Of a stretch of 64,000 nucleotides of DNA, positions 20,363-31,200 are shown one piece after another (the first letter of the stretch is position 1; every line of letters begins with the position of its first letter). The notes beneath the pieces were generated by a model, which was not told the DNA's origin, ran no database searches, and was given only the letters and a program-made list of their open reading frames with translations. The DNA is from Arsenophonus sp031446145 (GTDB lineage Bacteria > Pseudomonadota > Gammaproteobacteria > Enterobacterales > Enterobacteriaceae), in NCBI GenBank assembly GCA_031446145.1, contig CP132903.1, positions 558,001 to 622,000 of the forward strand, given 5' to 3'. A program made the position numbers and the translations under genes.

Positions 20363-20746
20363 ATGGGTTTTAATAGTAAGCTGAAAGAAAACGGACGCGT
20401 TTCTGATATACTAAAATGGACATTAGTAGGATTTTTTTTAATTATTACTATTGTTGGCAATTATTATTTCCGAGAATATAGTACTATATTACGTACTGTT
20501 ATGGTAGTTATTATGGCGTTTTTTTCTATTGGGCTTGTTTTATGGACAAAAAAAGGACAAGAGATTTTAGGATTTATGCGAGCAGCTAAAATGGAAATAC
20601 GCAAAGTTATTTGGCCTAATCGTCAGGAAACATTACAAACAACATTAGTTGTTGTTTTAGTCACTATTATTATGTCACTGATTCTTTGGGGGTTAGATGG
20701 TATAATGTTACGGTTAGTGTCATTTATTATAAGTCTGAGGTTTTAA
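20363..20746 (+). CDS. secE: Protein translocase subunit SecE
   Basis: SecE clamps SecY in the Sec translocon of the inner membrane. The product is 127 residues (E. coli 127). It has two N-terminal hydrophobic segments (VGFFLIITIVGNYYF and MVVIMAFFSIGLVLW), then the amphipathic helix with EIRKVIWPNRQE and a third membrane segment. The stop is one base from the nusG start region (TAA-A-ATG), so the two are translationally linked as in E. coli. Confidence 0.96.
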   Translation: MGFNSKLKENGRVSDILKWTLVGFFLIITIVGNYYFREYSTILRTVMVVIMAFFSIGLVLWTKKGQEILGFMRAAKMEIRKVIWPNRQETLQTTLVVVLVTIIMSLILWGLDGIMLRLVSFIISLRF

Positions 20747-20747
20747 A

Positions 20748-21293
20748 ATGTCAGAATGCTTTAAAAAACGGTGGTATGTTATTCAAGCGTTTTCTGGTTT
20801 TGAGGCTAGAGTTGCAGAATCATTGCGAGAACACATAAAATTACATGCAATGGAAGATAAATTTGGTGAAGTAATGGTCCCAACAGAAGAAGTCATGGAA
20901 ATTAGAAATGGGCAACGTCGTAAAAGTGAACGAAAATTTTTTCCAGGATATGTTTTAGTGCAAATGATGATGGATAATGATAGTTGGCATTTAGTGCGTA
21001 GTGTACCACGTGTTATGAATTTTGTTGGTGGTACCCCAGATAGCCCTTCTCCAATTAGTGATAAAGAAATTGATTCGATTATGCATCGATTACAAGAAAT
21101 AGGGGACAAACCAAGACCAAAAACACTTTTTGAACCAGGAGAAATGATACGTGTTAGTGATGGCCCATTTGTAGATTTCAATGGTGTAGTTGAGGAAGTC
21201 GATTATGAAAAAAGTCGTCTCAAAGTATCGGTTTCTATTTTTGGTCGAGCAACCCCGGTAGAGCTAGATTTTAGTCAAGTTGAGAAAATGTAA
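20748..21293 (+). CDS. nusG: Transcription termination/antitermination factor NusG
   Basis: NusG binds RNA polymerase and links it to Rho and to S10 of the leading ribosome. The product is 181 residues, like E. coli. The N-terminal NGN domain has RWYVIQAFSGFEARVAESL and FPGYVLVQM. The C-terminal KOW domain has FEPGEMIRVSDGPFVDFNGVVEEVDYEKSRLKV. It directly follows secE. Confidence 0.97.
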   Translation: MSECFKKRWYVIQAFSGFEARVAESLREHIKLHAMEDKFGEVMVPTEEVMEIRNGQRRKSERKFFPGYVLVQMMMDNDSWHLVRSVPRVMNFVGGTPDSPSPISDKEIDSIMHRLQEIGDKPRPKTLFEPGEMIRVSDGPFVDFNGVVEEVDYEKSRLKVSVSIFGRATPVELDFSQVEKM

Positions 21294-21401
21294 AATATTA
21301 TTGATATATGAAATAATATTCTTATTTCTTTGCAAAATTTTATATTAATAATTTTATATAAAAAATTGAATTTTTGTTCTTTAAGTTAAGGAAAAATAAA
21401 A

Positions 21402-21836
21402 ATGGTTAAAAAAAAAATTCAAACTTATATTAAGCTACAAGTCGCAGCAGGTATGGCAACTCCCAGTCCTCCTGTTGGTCCAGCTTTAGGACAAAAAGGA
21501 GTTAATATCATGGAATTTTGTAAAGCATTTAATACCAAAACAGATCACTTAGAAAAAGGTTTACCAATTCCTGTAATTGTTACTGTTTATTCAGATCGTT
21601 CCTTTACTTTTGTTACTAAAACACCTCCTGCAGCAGTTTTGTTAAAAAAAATGGTTAATATTCAGTCTGGTTCAGCTCAACCTAATAAAGATAAGGTAGG
21701 CAAGATTACTCTTATGCAAATTCGTGCAATTGCTGAAATAAAATCTGAAGATATGACAGGAAAGAATATTGAATCAATGATGCGTTCAATTCAAGGAACT
21801 GCTCGTTCTATCGGATTAGTAATAGAGGATAAGTAA
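21402..21836 (+). CDS. rplK: 50S ribosomal protein L11
   Basis: L11 forms the GTPase-associated centre on 23S rRNA. The product is 144 residues, starting MVKKKIQTYIKLQVAAGMA. PSPPVGPALGQKGVNIMEFCKAFN and the RNA-binding C-terminal domain with GTARSIGLVIED are conserved. It leads the rplKA pair, with AAGGA ahead of the ATG. Confidence 0.98.
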   Translation: MVKKKIQTYIKLQVAAGMATPSPPVGPALGQKGVNIMEFCKAFNTKTDHLEKGLPIPVIVTVYSDRSFTFVTKTPPAAVLLKKMVNIQSGSAQPNKDKVGKITLMQIRAIAEIKSEDMTGKNIESMMRSIQGTARSIGLVIEDK

Positions 21837-21839
21837 TTT

Positions 21840-22535
21840 ATGAGTAAACTAACTAAACGTATGCATAAAATTTATCAAAAAATTAATTTGAATAAAGTAT
21901 ATGATGTTACTGAAGGCATTATATTCTTAAAAGAGTTATCATGTGTTAAATTTATAGAAAGTGTTGATATTGCAGTTAATCTTGGTATTGATGCACGTAA
22001 ATCTGATCAAAATATTCGTAGTGCAATTATGTTACCACATGGTACAGGTCGTAAGGTTTGTGTTGCGGTTTTTGCTCAAGGTCTTGATGCTGAAAAAGCA
22101 AAAGCTGCTGGTGCTGAATTGGTTGGAATGGAAGATTTGTATGATAAAATTAAAACTGGTTACACAAAATTTGATATTGTGATTGCATCTCCAGATACAA
22201 TGCCAATTATTGGACAATTAGCTCATATTTTGGGCCCTCGTGGTTTAATGCCGAATCCAAAAATGGGCACAGTAACTACTAATATTACAAAAGCAGTTAA
22301 AAATGCAAAATCTGGTCAGGTATATTGTCGTAATGATAAAAATGGTATTATTCATGCGACTATAGGTAAAATTAATTTTCATAATGCACATTTAAAAGAA
22401 AATATTGAAGCATTATTAGTAGCTTTGCAAAAAATAAAACCATCTTCTAGTAAAGGTATTTATATAAAAAAAATCAGTTTGTCTACAACGATGGGTCCCA
22501 GCCTTGTGCTTAATCAAAAGTGTTTTTCTATATAA
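21840..22535 (+). CDS. rplA: 50S ribosomal protein L1
   Basis: L1 forms the mobile stalk at the E site and, in enterics, represses its own operon. The product is 231 residues (E. coli 234). VDIAVNLGIDARKSDQNIR, LPHGTGRKVCVAVFAQG, DIVIASPDTMPIIGQLAHILGPRGLMPNPKMGTVT and the conserved TMGPS near the end are intact. The last dozen residues differ from E. coli. It starts three bases after rplK. Confidence 0.97.
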   Translation: MSKLTKRMHKIYQKINLNKVYDVTEGIIFLKELSCVKFIESVDIAVNLGIDARKSDQNIRSAIMLPHGTGRKVCVAVFAQGLDAEKAKAAGAELVGMEDLYDKIKTGYTKFDIVIASPDTMPIIGQLAHILGPRGLMPNPKMGTVTTNITKAVKNAKSGQVYCRNDKNGIIHATIGKINFHNAHLKENIEALLVALQKIKPSSSKGIYIKKISLSTTMGPSLVLNQKCFSI

Positions 22536-22857
22536 AAGAAATGTGTAAAATAAAAGAAATGTATAAAATATTATTTTTATCTTTACCTTTTTGTAAAATA
22601 TGTATAAAATTTTACGATGTAAGCTTATATCTTGTTTAAAAATATATTCTTAAAAAAATAAAAGTTAGTTTTGTTGAAATCTTTTTTAAATTTCTGTTAT
22701 AAGATTGCAAACATAAATAAGTGCTTTTAATGTTCTACTTAAATTGTAGAAAGACGATGTTAATTTTTTGATCTTCTTGCCGAATACTAAAAAAATAAAA
22801 TATTTTTAGAGATATCTAAGTCCCGGGATAATTTGTTAAATCCAGGAGTAAAATTTC
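22536..22857 (+). promoter_or_regulatory. rplJ leader, probable L10 autoregulatory region
   Basis: A 322-base spacer separates rplA from rplJ, where E. coli has the long L10 leader that binds L10-L12 and represses translation. The last part, GTCCCGGGA...AAATCCAGGAGTAAAA, is unusually GC-rich for this genome and resembles the E. coli segment around the rplJ ribosome-binding site. The 5' part is AT-rich and has an 18-base near-duplication (22532-22567). I infer the role from position and that short similarity. Confidence 0.45.
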
Positions 22858-23358
22858 ATGGGAATCAATCTTCAAGAAAAAAAAACGATTGTTGCTAAAG
22901 TTAGTAAATTAGCTGAGGATTCTCTTTCTGCAGTGATCGCGAATTCTTGTGGTATATCTGTAAATAAAATGACTAAACTTCGTAAAGTATGTCGTGAATC
23001 TGGGGTCTATCTTCATGTTGTTCGTAATACATTGATGTGTCGTGTGCTTGAAGGTACTAATTATGGTTGTCTTAAGAAAGTATTAATTGGTCCAACTTTA
23101 ATTGCTTTTTCTACAAAACATCCAGGTACAGCAGCTCGTTTATTTAAAGAATTTATGAAAGAAAATCCAATATTTAAAATTAAAGCAGCAGCTTTTGAAG
23201 GTAAATTTATCCCAGGTAATAAAATTGATTGTTTGGCGAGTATTCAAACTTATGAAGAAGTGATTCAGCGTTTAATGTCAGTCATGAAAGAAATTTCTGT
23301 AGGTAAATTAGTTCGTATTATGATGATAATATGTGATAAGAAAATGATAAAAAATTAG
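22858..23358 (+). CDS. rplJ: 50S ribosomal protein L10
   Basis: L10 anchors the L7/L12 dimers to the ribosomal stalk. The product is 166 residues (E. coli 165). LQEKKTIVAKVSKLAEDSLSAVIA, VVRNTLMCRVLEGT, GPTLIAFS and FEGKFIPG match. The extreme C-terminus (MMIICDKKMIKN) diverges from E. coli. Its ATG follows a CCAGGAG ribosome-binding site, and rplL follows after 53 bases. Confidence 0.97.
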   Translation: MGINLQEKKTIVAKVSKLAEDSLSAVIANSCGISVNKMTKLRKVCRESGVYLHVVRNTLMCRVLEGTNYGCLKKVLIGPTLIAFSTKHPGTAARLFKEFMKENPIFKIKAAAFEGKFIPGNKIDCLASIQTYEEVIQRLMSVMKEISVGKLVRIMMIICDKKMIKN

Positions 23359-23411
23359 ATATAATTTTTTATTAAATATAAAAATTTTCTAAATTTCAGG
23401 ACCATTTTATT

Positions 23412-23780
23412 ATGTCTTTAACTAAAGAACAAATTCTTGATGCAGTCTCAAAAATGTCTGTAACAGATGTTATGGAATTGATAAAAATGATGGAAGAAAA
23501 ATTTGGTGTTTCTTCTGCGGATACAAGTTCAGTTACTTCTGGTAGTATTACTGAAGTTGTTGAAGAAAAAACTGAATTTGATGTTATTTTGTCTGCTATC
23601 GGTAGTAATAAAGTATCAGTAATTAAAGCTGTTCGTAGTGCAACAGGATTAGGACTAAAAGAAGCCAAAGATATGGTAGAGTCAGCACCAGTTACAATTA
23701 AAGAAGGAATAACTAAAGAGGCATCTGAAACATTAAGAAAATCTTTGGAAGAAGTTGGGGCTGTTGTTGAGATTAAATAA
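23412..23780 (+). CDS. rplL: 50S ribosomal protein L7/L12
   Basis: L7/L12 is the multicopy stalk protein that recruits translational GTPases. The product is 122 residues (E. coli 121). N-terminal MSLTKEQILDAVSKMSVTDVMELIKMMEEKFGV, a short hinge, and the C-terminal EKTEFDVIL....NKVSVIKAVR..TGLGLKEAKDMVE...TIKE domain are intact. The hinge is rich in S, T and V rather than the usual alanines, in keeping with AT bias. Confidence 0.97.
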   Translation: MSLTKEQILDAVSKMSVTDVMELIKMMEEKFGVSSADTSSVTSGSITEVVEEKTEFDVILSAIGSNKVSVIKAVRSATGLGLKEAKDMVESAPVTIKEGITKEASETLRKSLEEVGAVVEIK

Positions 23781-23797
23781 ATTTGATTTTAGGTTCG

Positions 23798-23852
23798 CAG
23801 CCTGTATTTTATAAGGCTGACGGCTGGTGATTAAAAATCACCAGCTTTTTTG
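23798..23852 (+). terminator. rplL-rpoB attenuator with upstream hairpin
   Basis: Hairpin one, CAGCC...GGCTG (23798-23819), is followed by a strong GCTGGTGAT-TAAAA-ATCACCAGC stem (23823-23845) and a T-run. E. coli has an RNase III site and a partial terminator in this spacer, which lowers rpoBC expression relative to ribosomal proteins. The same arrangement is seen here; its strength is not known. Confidence 0.75.
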
Positions 23853-24137
23853 CTTAAAATATATTAGGATATTAAAATTAAGATATTAAAATAGTTAATA
23901 TTTATTGTAGAATTTCATTTTTTTTGAGATAAACAATTAAATATACTATATTATCATTTTTTGTTATACTTTTTATTTATTTATATACAAGAAAATATAA
24001 CACATATATAGTAAAATAATTCACAATTAATAAAATAAATATTATAAAATATAATCTATCTTTAAAAAAAATAGAATATTATAGATGCTGTCTTTTTGAG
24101 GACACAATTGATAACTAATTAGCAAACGAGGAACCCT

Positions 24138-27100
24138 ATGGTTTACTCCTATACTGAAAAAAAACGTATTCGTAAAGATTTTGGTAAACGTCCACAAGTT
24201 TTGAATGTGCCTTATCTTTTATCTATTCAACTCAATTCGTTCGCTAAGTTTATTAAAAAAGATTTTAAAAAACAGAATGGTCTTGAAGCGGCATTTCATT
24301 CTGTATTCCCAATTCAGAGTTACAGTGGTAATGCTGAATTGCAGTATGTTAGCTACCGTCTTGGTGAACCTATATTTGATGTAAAAGAATGTCAAATTCG
24401 TGGTGTTACTTATTCTGCTCCTTTGCGGGTTACACTACGTCTTATTATTTATGAACGTGAAGCACCACAAGGTACAGTGAAAGATATAAAAGAGCAAGAA
24501 GTTTATATGGGTGAAATTCCACTCATGACAGCAAACGGTACGTTTATTATTAATGGAACAGAACGTGTTGTTGTCTCTCAATTACATCGTAGTCCTGGTG
24601 TTTTTTTTGATAGTGATAAAGGTAAAACTCATTCTTCTGGCAAAGTTTTATATAATGCCCGTATTATTCCTTATCGTGGTTCATGGTTAGATTTTGAATT
24701 TGATCCTAAAGATAATCTTTTTGTACGTATTGATCGTCGACGTAAATTACCTGCAACAATTATTTTGCGTGCAATGAATTATAGTACCAATGAAATACTT
24801 AATATATTTTTTGAAAAAACGATTTTTGAATTACATGAAGATAAGTTATTCATGCAATTAATACCTAAACGTTTACGTGGAGAAACAGCTTCTTTTAATA
24901 TTCAAGTAAATGATAAAATATACGTTGAGAAAGGTAGGCGTATTACTATACGACATGTTCGTGATTTAGAAAATGATAATATTAAATTTATCGAAGTTCC
25001 TTTTGAATATATTTTAGGTAAAGTTATCGCGAAAGATTATATTAATGAAAAAAATGGCGAATTAATTTGTAAAGCTAATACACTAGTTTCGTTAGATTTA
25101 TTAGTGCGTTTAAGGCAAGGAGGTTATCAAAATATTGATACTTTATTTACAAATGACCTAGATCATGGAGCATATATTTCAGAAACTTTACGTATTGATC
25201 CAACCTATGATCGTTTAACTGCATTAGTTGAAATTTACCGTATGATGCGCCCAGGTGAGCCACCTACTCGTGAAGCAGCAGAAAATTTATTTGAAAATTT
25301 ATTTTTTTCTGAAGACCGCTATGATCTTTCTATTGTAGGTAGAATGAAATTTAATCGATCTTTAGATCGTAATATAATTAAAGGATTAAACATTTTAGAT
25401 AAACAAGATATTATTGATGTCATGAAAAAACTCATTGATATTCGTAATGGTAAAGGTGAAGTTGATGATATTGACCATTTAGGCAATCGGCGTGTTCGTT
25501 CAGTTGGTGAAATGGCTGAAAATCAATTTCGAATTGGTTTAGTACGTGTTGAGCGCGGGGTTAAAGAACGTTTATCCTTAGGAGATCTTGAGGCTTTAAT
25601 GCCTCAAGATATGATTAATCCTAAACCAATTTCTGCTGCAATAAAAGAATTTTTTGGCTCCAGTCAATTATCACAATTTATGGATCAAAATAATCCGCTT
25701 TCTGAAATTACTCATAAACGTCGTATTTCAGCATTAGGTCCTGGTGGACTTACACGCGAACGAGCAGGATTTGAGGTTCGTGATGTACATCCAACCCATT
25801 ATGGACGTGTTTGTCCAATTGAAACACCTGAAGGTCCAAATATTGGACTTATTAATTCGTTATCTGTATATGCACAAACAAATGAATATGGTTTTTTAGA
25901 AACACCTTATCGTTTAGTTAAGAATGGTATAGTGACTAATGAAATTCAATATTTATCAGCCATTGAAGAAGGTAACAATATTATTGCTCAGGCAAATACT
26001 GTTTTAGATGATGATGGTAGATTTCTTGAAGAATTAATTACTTGCCGCAACAAAGGCGAATCTAGTCTATTTAATCGTGATCAAGTTGAATATATGGATG
26101 TTTCTACTCAACAAATCGTTTCTGTTGGGGCTTCATTAATTCCATTTCTTGAGCATGATGATGCAAATCGTGCATTAATGGGTGCAAATATGCAACGTCA
26201 GGCAGTTCCCACCCTGCGTGCTGATAAACCTTTAGTTGGTACTGGTATGGAGCGTGCTGTTGCTGTTGATTCAGGGGTAACAGTGGTAGCAAAACGTGGA
26301 GGAAAAGTGCAATATGTTGATGCTTCACGTATTGTTATTAAAGTAAATGAAAATGAAAGTTATCCAGGTGAAGCTGGTATTGATATATATAATTTAACTA
26401 AATATACGCGTTCTAATCAGAATACTTGTATTAATCAGGTCCCATGTGTTTTTTTAGGTGAATTCATTGAACGCGGCGATGTTTTGGCTGATGGTCCATC
26501 AACAGATTTAGGTGAATTAGCACTAGGTCAGAACATGCGTGTTGCATTTATGCCATGGAATGGTTATAACTTTGAAGATTCTATTTTGATTTCTGAAAGA
26601 GTAGTTCAAGAAGATCGTTTTACTACTATTCATATTCAAGAGTTAGCTTGTATTTCTCGCGATACTAAGTTAGGCCCTGAAGAAATTACTGCAGATATTC
26701 CAAATGTCGGTGAAGCTGCATTATCTAAATTAGACGAATCAGGTATTGTATATATTGGTGCCGAAGTTAATGGTGGTGATATTTTAGTAGGTAAAGTAAC
26801 ACCGAAAGGTGAAGCGCAGTTAACTCCAGAAGAAAAATTATTACGTGCAATTTTTGGAGAGAAAGCTTCTGATGTTAAAGATTCTTCATTACGAGTACCA
26901 AATGGTGTATCGGGCACAGTTATTGACGTGCAAGTTTTTACCCGCGATGGTGTAGAGAAAGACAAACGTGCTTTAGAAATTGAGAATATGCAATTGCGAG
27001 ATGTAAAAAAAGATTTGACAGAAGAATTACGCATTTTTGAATCAGGCTTATTTGCTCGTATAAAAACAGTTTTAATTGCTGGTGGAATTGAAAAAAACGA

Positions 27101-28166
27101 ATTACAGAAATTACCGTATGTTAGTTGGTTAAAAATTTCTTTAAAAAATCAAGAAAGACAATATGAATTGCAACAATTAACTGAGCAGTATAATGAACTT
27201 AAAGCTGAGTTTGAAAAAAAATTGGATGCTAAACGTCGTAAAATTACTCAAGGTGATGAATTAGCGCCTGGAGTATTAAAAATTGTTAAAGTATATTTAG
27301 CAGTAAAACGTCAAATTCAACCAGGTGATAAAATGGCCGGTCGGCATGGTAATAAAGGAGTTATCTCAAAAATTAATCCTGTTGAAGACATGCCTTATGA
27401 TAAAAATGGTAACCCTGTTGATATTGTTTTAAATCCATTGGGTGTTCCATCTCGTATGAATATAGGACAGATTTTAGAAACCCATTTGGGTATGGCTGCT
27501 AAAGGTATTGGTGATAAAATCAATATAATGTTAAAAGAACAACAGGAAGTAAAAAAAATACGAAATTTTATTCAAAAAGCTTATAATTTAGGAGATGATC
27601 CTCGTCAAAAAATTGATCTCAATACTTTTTCAGATGAAGAAGTATTGAGATTAGCACATAATTTAAAAAAAGGTATGCCGATTGCTACTCCAGTTTTTGA
27701 TGGTGCACAAGAAAAAGAAATCAAAGAATTATTAAATTTAGCAGAATTGCAAACTTCTGGTCAAATTACATTGTATGATGGACGTACTGGTGAGAAATTT
27801 GAGCGTCAAGTAACTGTTGGTTATATGTATATGTTAAAATTAAATCATTTGGTTGATGATAAAATGCACGCACGTTCAACGGGTTCTTATAGTTTAGTAA
27901 CTCAACAACCTTTAGGTGGTAAAGCACAATTTGGTGGTCAACGTTTTGGTGAAATGGAAGTTTGGGCTTTAGAAGCATATGGTGCTGCTTATACTTTGCA
28001 AGAAATGCTTACAGTTAAATCTGATGATGTTAATGGACGTACTAAAATGTATAAAAACATCGTAGATGGTAATCATCAGATGGAACCAGGGATGCCGGAA
28101 TCTTTTAATGTATTACTAAAAGAGATACGCTCGTTAGGTATTAATATTGATCTCGAAGATGATTAA
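24138..28166 (+). CDS. rpoB: RNA polymerase beta subunit
   Basis: This is the beta subunit of the core RNA polymerase. The product is 1342 residues, exactly the E. coli length, starting MVYSYTEKKRIRKDFGKRP. The rifampicin-pocket region FFGSSQLSQFMDQNNPLSEITHKRR.SALGPGGL has wild-type residues. GDKMAGRHGNKGV and the C-terminal KMYKNIVDGNHQMEPGMPESFNVLLKEIRSLG..I are intact. The GAGGA ribosome-binding site is clear. The rplL attenuator lies upstream and rpoC follows. Confidence 0.98.
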   Translation: MVYSYTEKKRIRKDFGKRPQVLNVPYLLSIQLNSFAKFIKKDFKKQNGLEAAFHSVFPIQSYSGNAELQYVSYRLGEPIFDVKECQIRGVTYSAPLRVTLRLIIYEREAPQGTVKDIKEQEVYMGEIPLMTANGTFIINGTERVVVSQLHRSPGVFFDSDKGKTHSSGKVLYNARIIPYRGSWLDFEFDPKDNLFVRIDRRRKLPATIILRAMNYSTNEILNIFFEKTIFELHEDKLFMQLIPKRLRGETASFNIQVNDKIYVEKGRRITIRHVRDLENDNIKFIEVPFEYILGKVIAKDYINEKNGELICKANTLVSLDLLVRLRQGGYQNIDTLFTNDLDHGAYISETLRIDPTYDRLTALVEIYRMMRPGEPPTREAAENLFENLFFSEDRYDLSIVGRMKFNRSLDRNIIKGLNILDKQDIIDVMKKLIDIRNGKGEVDDIDHLGNRRVRSVGEMAENQFRIGLVRVERGVKERLSLGDLEALMPQDMINPKPISAAIKEFFGSSQLSQFMDQNNPLSEITHKRRISALGPGGLTRERAGFEVRDVHPTHYGRVCPIETPEGPNIGLINSLSVYAQTNEYGFLETPYRLVKNGIVTNEIQYLSAIEEGNNIIAQANTVLDDDGRFLEELITCRNKGESSLFNRDQVEYMDVSTQQIVSVGASLIPFLEHDDANRALMGANMQRQAVPTLRADKPLVGTGMERAVAVDSGVTVVAKRGGKVQYVDASRIVIKVNENESYPGEAGIDIYNLTKYTRSNQNTCINQVPCVFLGEFIERGDVLADGPSTDLGELALGQNMRVAFMPWNGYNFEDSILISERVVQEDRFTTIHIQELACISRDTKLGPEEITADIPNVGEAALSKLDESGIVYIGAEVNGGDILVGKVTPKGEAQLTPEEKLLRAIFGEKASDVKDSSLRVPNGVSGTVIDVQVFTRDGVEKDKRALEIENMQLRDVKKDLTEELRIFESGLFARIKTVLIAGGIEKNELQKLPYVSWLKISLKNQERQYELQQLTEQYNELKAEFEKKLDAKRRKITQGDELAPGVLKIVKVYLAVKRQIQPGDKMAGRHGNKGVISKINPVEDMPYDKNGNPVDIVLNPLGVPSRMNIGQILETHLGMAAKGIGDKINIMLKEQQEVKKIRNFIQKAYNLGDDPRQKIDLNTFSDEEVLRLAHNLKKGMPIATPVFDGAQEKEIKELLNLAELQTSGQITLYDGRTGEKFERQVTVGYMYMLKLNHLVDDKMHARSTGSYSLVTQQPLGGKAQFGGQRFGEMEVWALEAYGAAYTLQEMLTVKSDDVNGRTKMYKNIVDGNHQMEPGMPESFNVLLKEIRSLGINIDLEDD

Positions 28167-28289
28167 TTAATGATATACTAAAGTGTGTTAAATGTTTTGC
28201 TTTATAAATTATTATAGTTAGTTTTTAAGGAGGAAGTGATTTTTACAAGCCACTTCTTAGCAGGTTTAACTCCGACAGGAGCCCATTTC

Positions 28290-31200
28290 GTGAAAGATTT
28301 ATTAAAATTTTTAAAAGCACAAACTAAAATTGAAGAATTTGATGCGATTAAAATTACTTTGGCTTCTCCAGATATGATTCGTTCTTGGTCATTTGGTGAA
28401 GTAAAAAAACCAGAAACTATTAATTATCGGACCTTCAAACCTGAACGTGATGGTCTTTTTTGTGCACGTATTTTCGGACCAGTAAAAGATTATGAATGTT
28501 TATGTGGTAAATATAAAAGATTAAAACATCGAGGTGTAATTTGTGAAAAATGTGGTGTCGAAGTTACTCAAAGTAAAGTACGTCGAGAACGTATGGGGCA
28601 TATTGAACTGGCATCACCAACAGCACATATTTGGTTTTTGAAATCATTACCATCACGTATTGGTCTTTTACTTGATATGCCATTGCGTGATATTGAGCGT
28701 GTTCTTTATTTTGAATCTTATGTGGTTATTGAAGGAGGTATGACAAGTTTAGAATCTGGAGAAATTTTAAGTGAAGAGCAATATCTTGATGCTTTAGAAG
28801 AATTTGGCGATGAATTCGATGCTAAAATGGGTGCAGAGGCCATTCAATCTTTGTTAAAAAATCTTAATTTAGAAAAAGAATGTGATACTTTACGTGAAGA
28901 ATTTAATTTTACTAATTCTGAAACTAAACGTAAGAAATTAACTAAACGCATTAAATTATTAGAAGCTTTCATGCAATCTGATAATAAACCAGAATGGATG
29001 ATTTTGAATGTACTTCCTGTATTACCTCCAGATTTGCGTCCATTGGTTCCATTAGATGGTGGTCGTTTTGCAACCTCTGATTTGAATGATTTATATCGTC
29101 GAGTAATTAATCGAAATAATCGTTTAAAGCGATTATTAGACTTATCGGCACCTGATATCATTGTACGTAATGAAAAAAGAATGTTACAGGAGGCAGTTGA
29201 CGCATTATTGGATAATGGTCGTAGAGGAAGAGCTATTACTGGTTCAAATAAGCGTCCTCTAAAATCTTTATCTGATATGATTAAAGGTAAACAAGGACGT
29301 TTTCGTCAAAACTTACTTGGTAAACGTGTTGATTATTCTGGACGTTCTGTAATTACGGTAGGTCCATATTTGCATTTGCATCAGTGTGGTTTGCCTAAAA
29401 GAATGGCATTGGAATTATTTAAGCCATTTATTTATGGTAAATTGGAGTTGCGTGGATTAGCAACAACAATTAAAGCAGCAAAAAAAATGGTTGAGCGAGA
29501 AGAATCTGTTGTTTGGGATATTTTAGATGAAGTAATTCGTGAACATCCAGTAATGCTAAATCGTGCACCAACATTACATCGTTTAGGAATTCAAGCATTT
29601 GAGCCTATTTTGATTGAAGGTAAAGCAATTCAATTACACCCATTAGTTTGTGCTGCTTACAATGCTGATTTTGATGGTGATCAAATGGCGGTTCATGTTC
29701 CTTTAACTTTAGAAGCTCAATTAGAAGCTCGTGCTTTGATGATGTCAACAAATAATATTTTATCTCCAGCAAGTGGAGAACCTATCATTGTACCATCGCA
29801 AGATGTTGTTCTTGGGTTATACTATATGACTCGTGATTGTGTGAATGCGAAAGGTGAAGGTATGGTATTATCTGGACCTAAAGAAGCAGAAAGAGTTTAT
29901 CGTACAGGATTTGCATCATTAAATGCTCGAGTAAAAGTACGTATAACAGAAAAATTACGAGACAATGATAATATAAAAGATGTAACTCAGTTGATTGATA
30001 CTACAATTGGTCGAGTTATTTTATGGATGATAGTTCCTCAAGGTTTACCATATTCTTTAGTTAATCAACCATTAGGTAAAAAAGCAATCTCAAAAATGTT
30101 AAATACTTGTTACCGTATTTTAGGATTAAAACCAACTGTAATTTTTGCTGATCAGATTATGTATACTGGATTTGCATATGCTACACGTTCTGGTGCTTCT
30201 GTTGGTATTGATGATATGATTATACCTGATACAAAAGCTAGCATTGTTGCTGAAGCTGAATCTGAAGTTGCAGAAATTCAGCAACAGTTTCAATCTGGTT
30301 TAGTAACTGCTGGCGAACGTTATAATAAAGTTATTGATATTTGGGCTGCTGCTAATGAGCGTGTTGCAAAAGCAATGATGGAAAATCTATCAACTGAAAC
30401 AGTTATGAACCGGTTTGGAAAAAATGAAAAACAAGTGTCATTTAATAATATTTTTATGATGTCTGATTCTGGTGCCCGCGGCTCTGCTGCTCAAATACGT
30501 CAGTTAGCTGGTATGCGCGGTTTGATGGCAAAACCAGATGGTTCAATTATTGAAACACCGATTACAGCTAATTTTCGTGAAGGGTTAAATGTATTACAAT
30601 ATTTCATTTCTACTCATGGTGCTCGTAAAGGTTTAGCCGATACAGCATTAAAGACAGCAAATTCAGGGTATTTAACTCGTCGTCTAGTTGATGTGGCTCA
30701 GGATTTAGTTGTAACTGAAGATGACTGTAACACTCATGATGGTATTTTAATGACACCAGTAATCGAAGGTGGTGATGTTAAAGAACCTTTGCGTGACCGT
30801 GTATTAGGAAGAGTGACAGCAGAAGATATATTGATACCTGGTAAAGCTGATATTTTAATACCACGTAATACTTTATTAAGTGAGCAAGGATGTGATGAAT
30901 TAGAAGCAAATTCAATTGATAGCGTTAAAGTTCGATCTGTTGTAAGTTGTGACACTGATTTTGGTGTTTGTGCAAAATGTTACGGACGTGATTTAGCGCG
31001 TGGCCATATCATTAATAAAGGTGAAGCTGTAGGTGTTATTGCTGCACAATCGATTGGTGAACCAGGTACACAATTGACAATGCGAACATTTCATATTGGT
31101 GGTGCAGCATCACGTGATGCTTCTGAATCTAGCATTCAAGTGCGAAATACAGGTAATATTAAGTTAGTTAATGCTAAATTTGTAAAAAATATTGCAGGTA

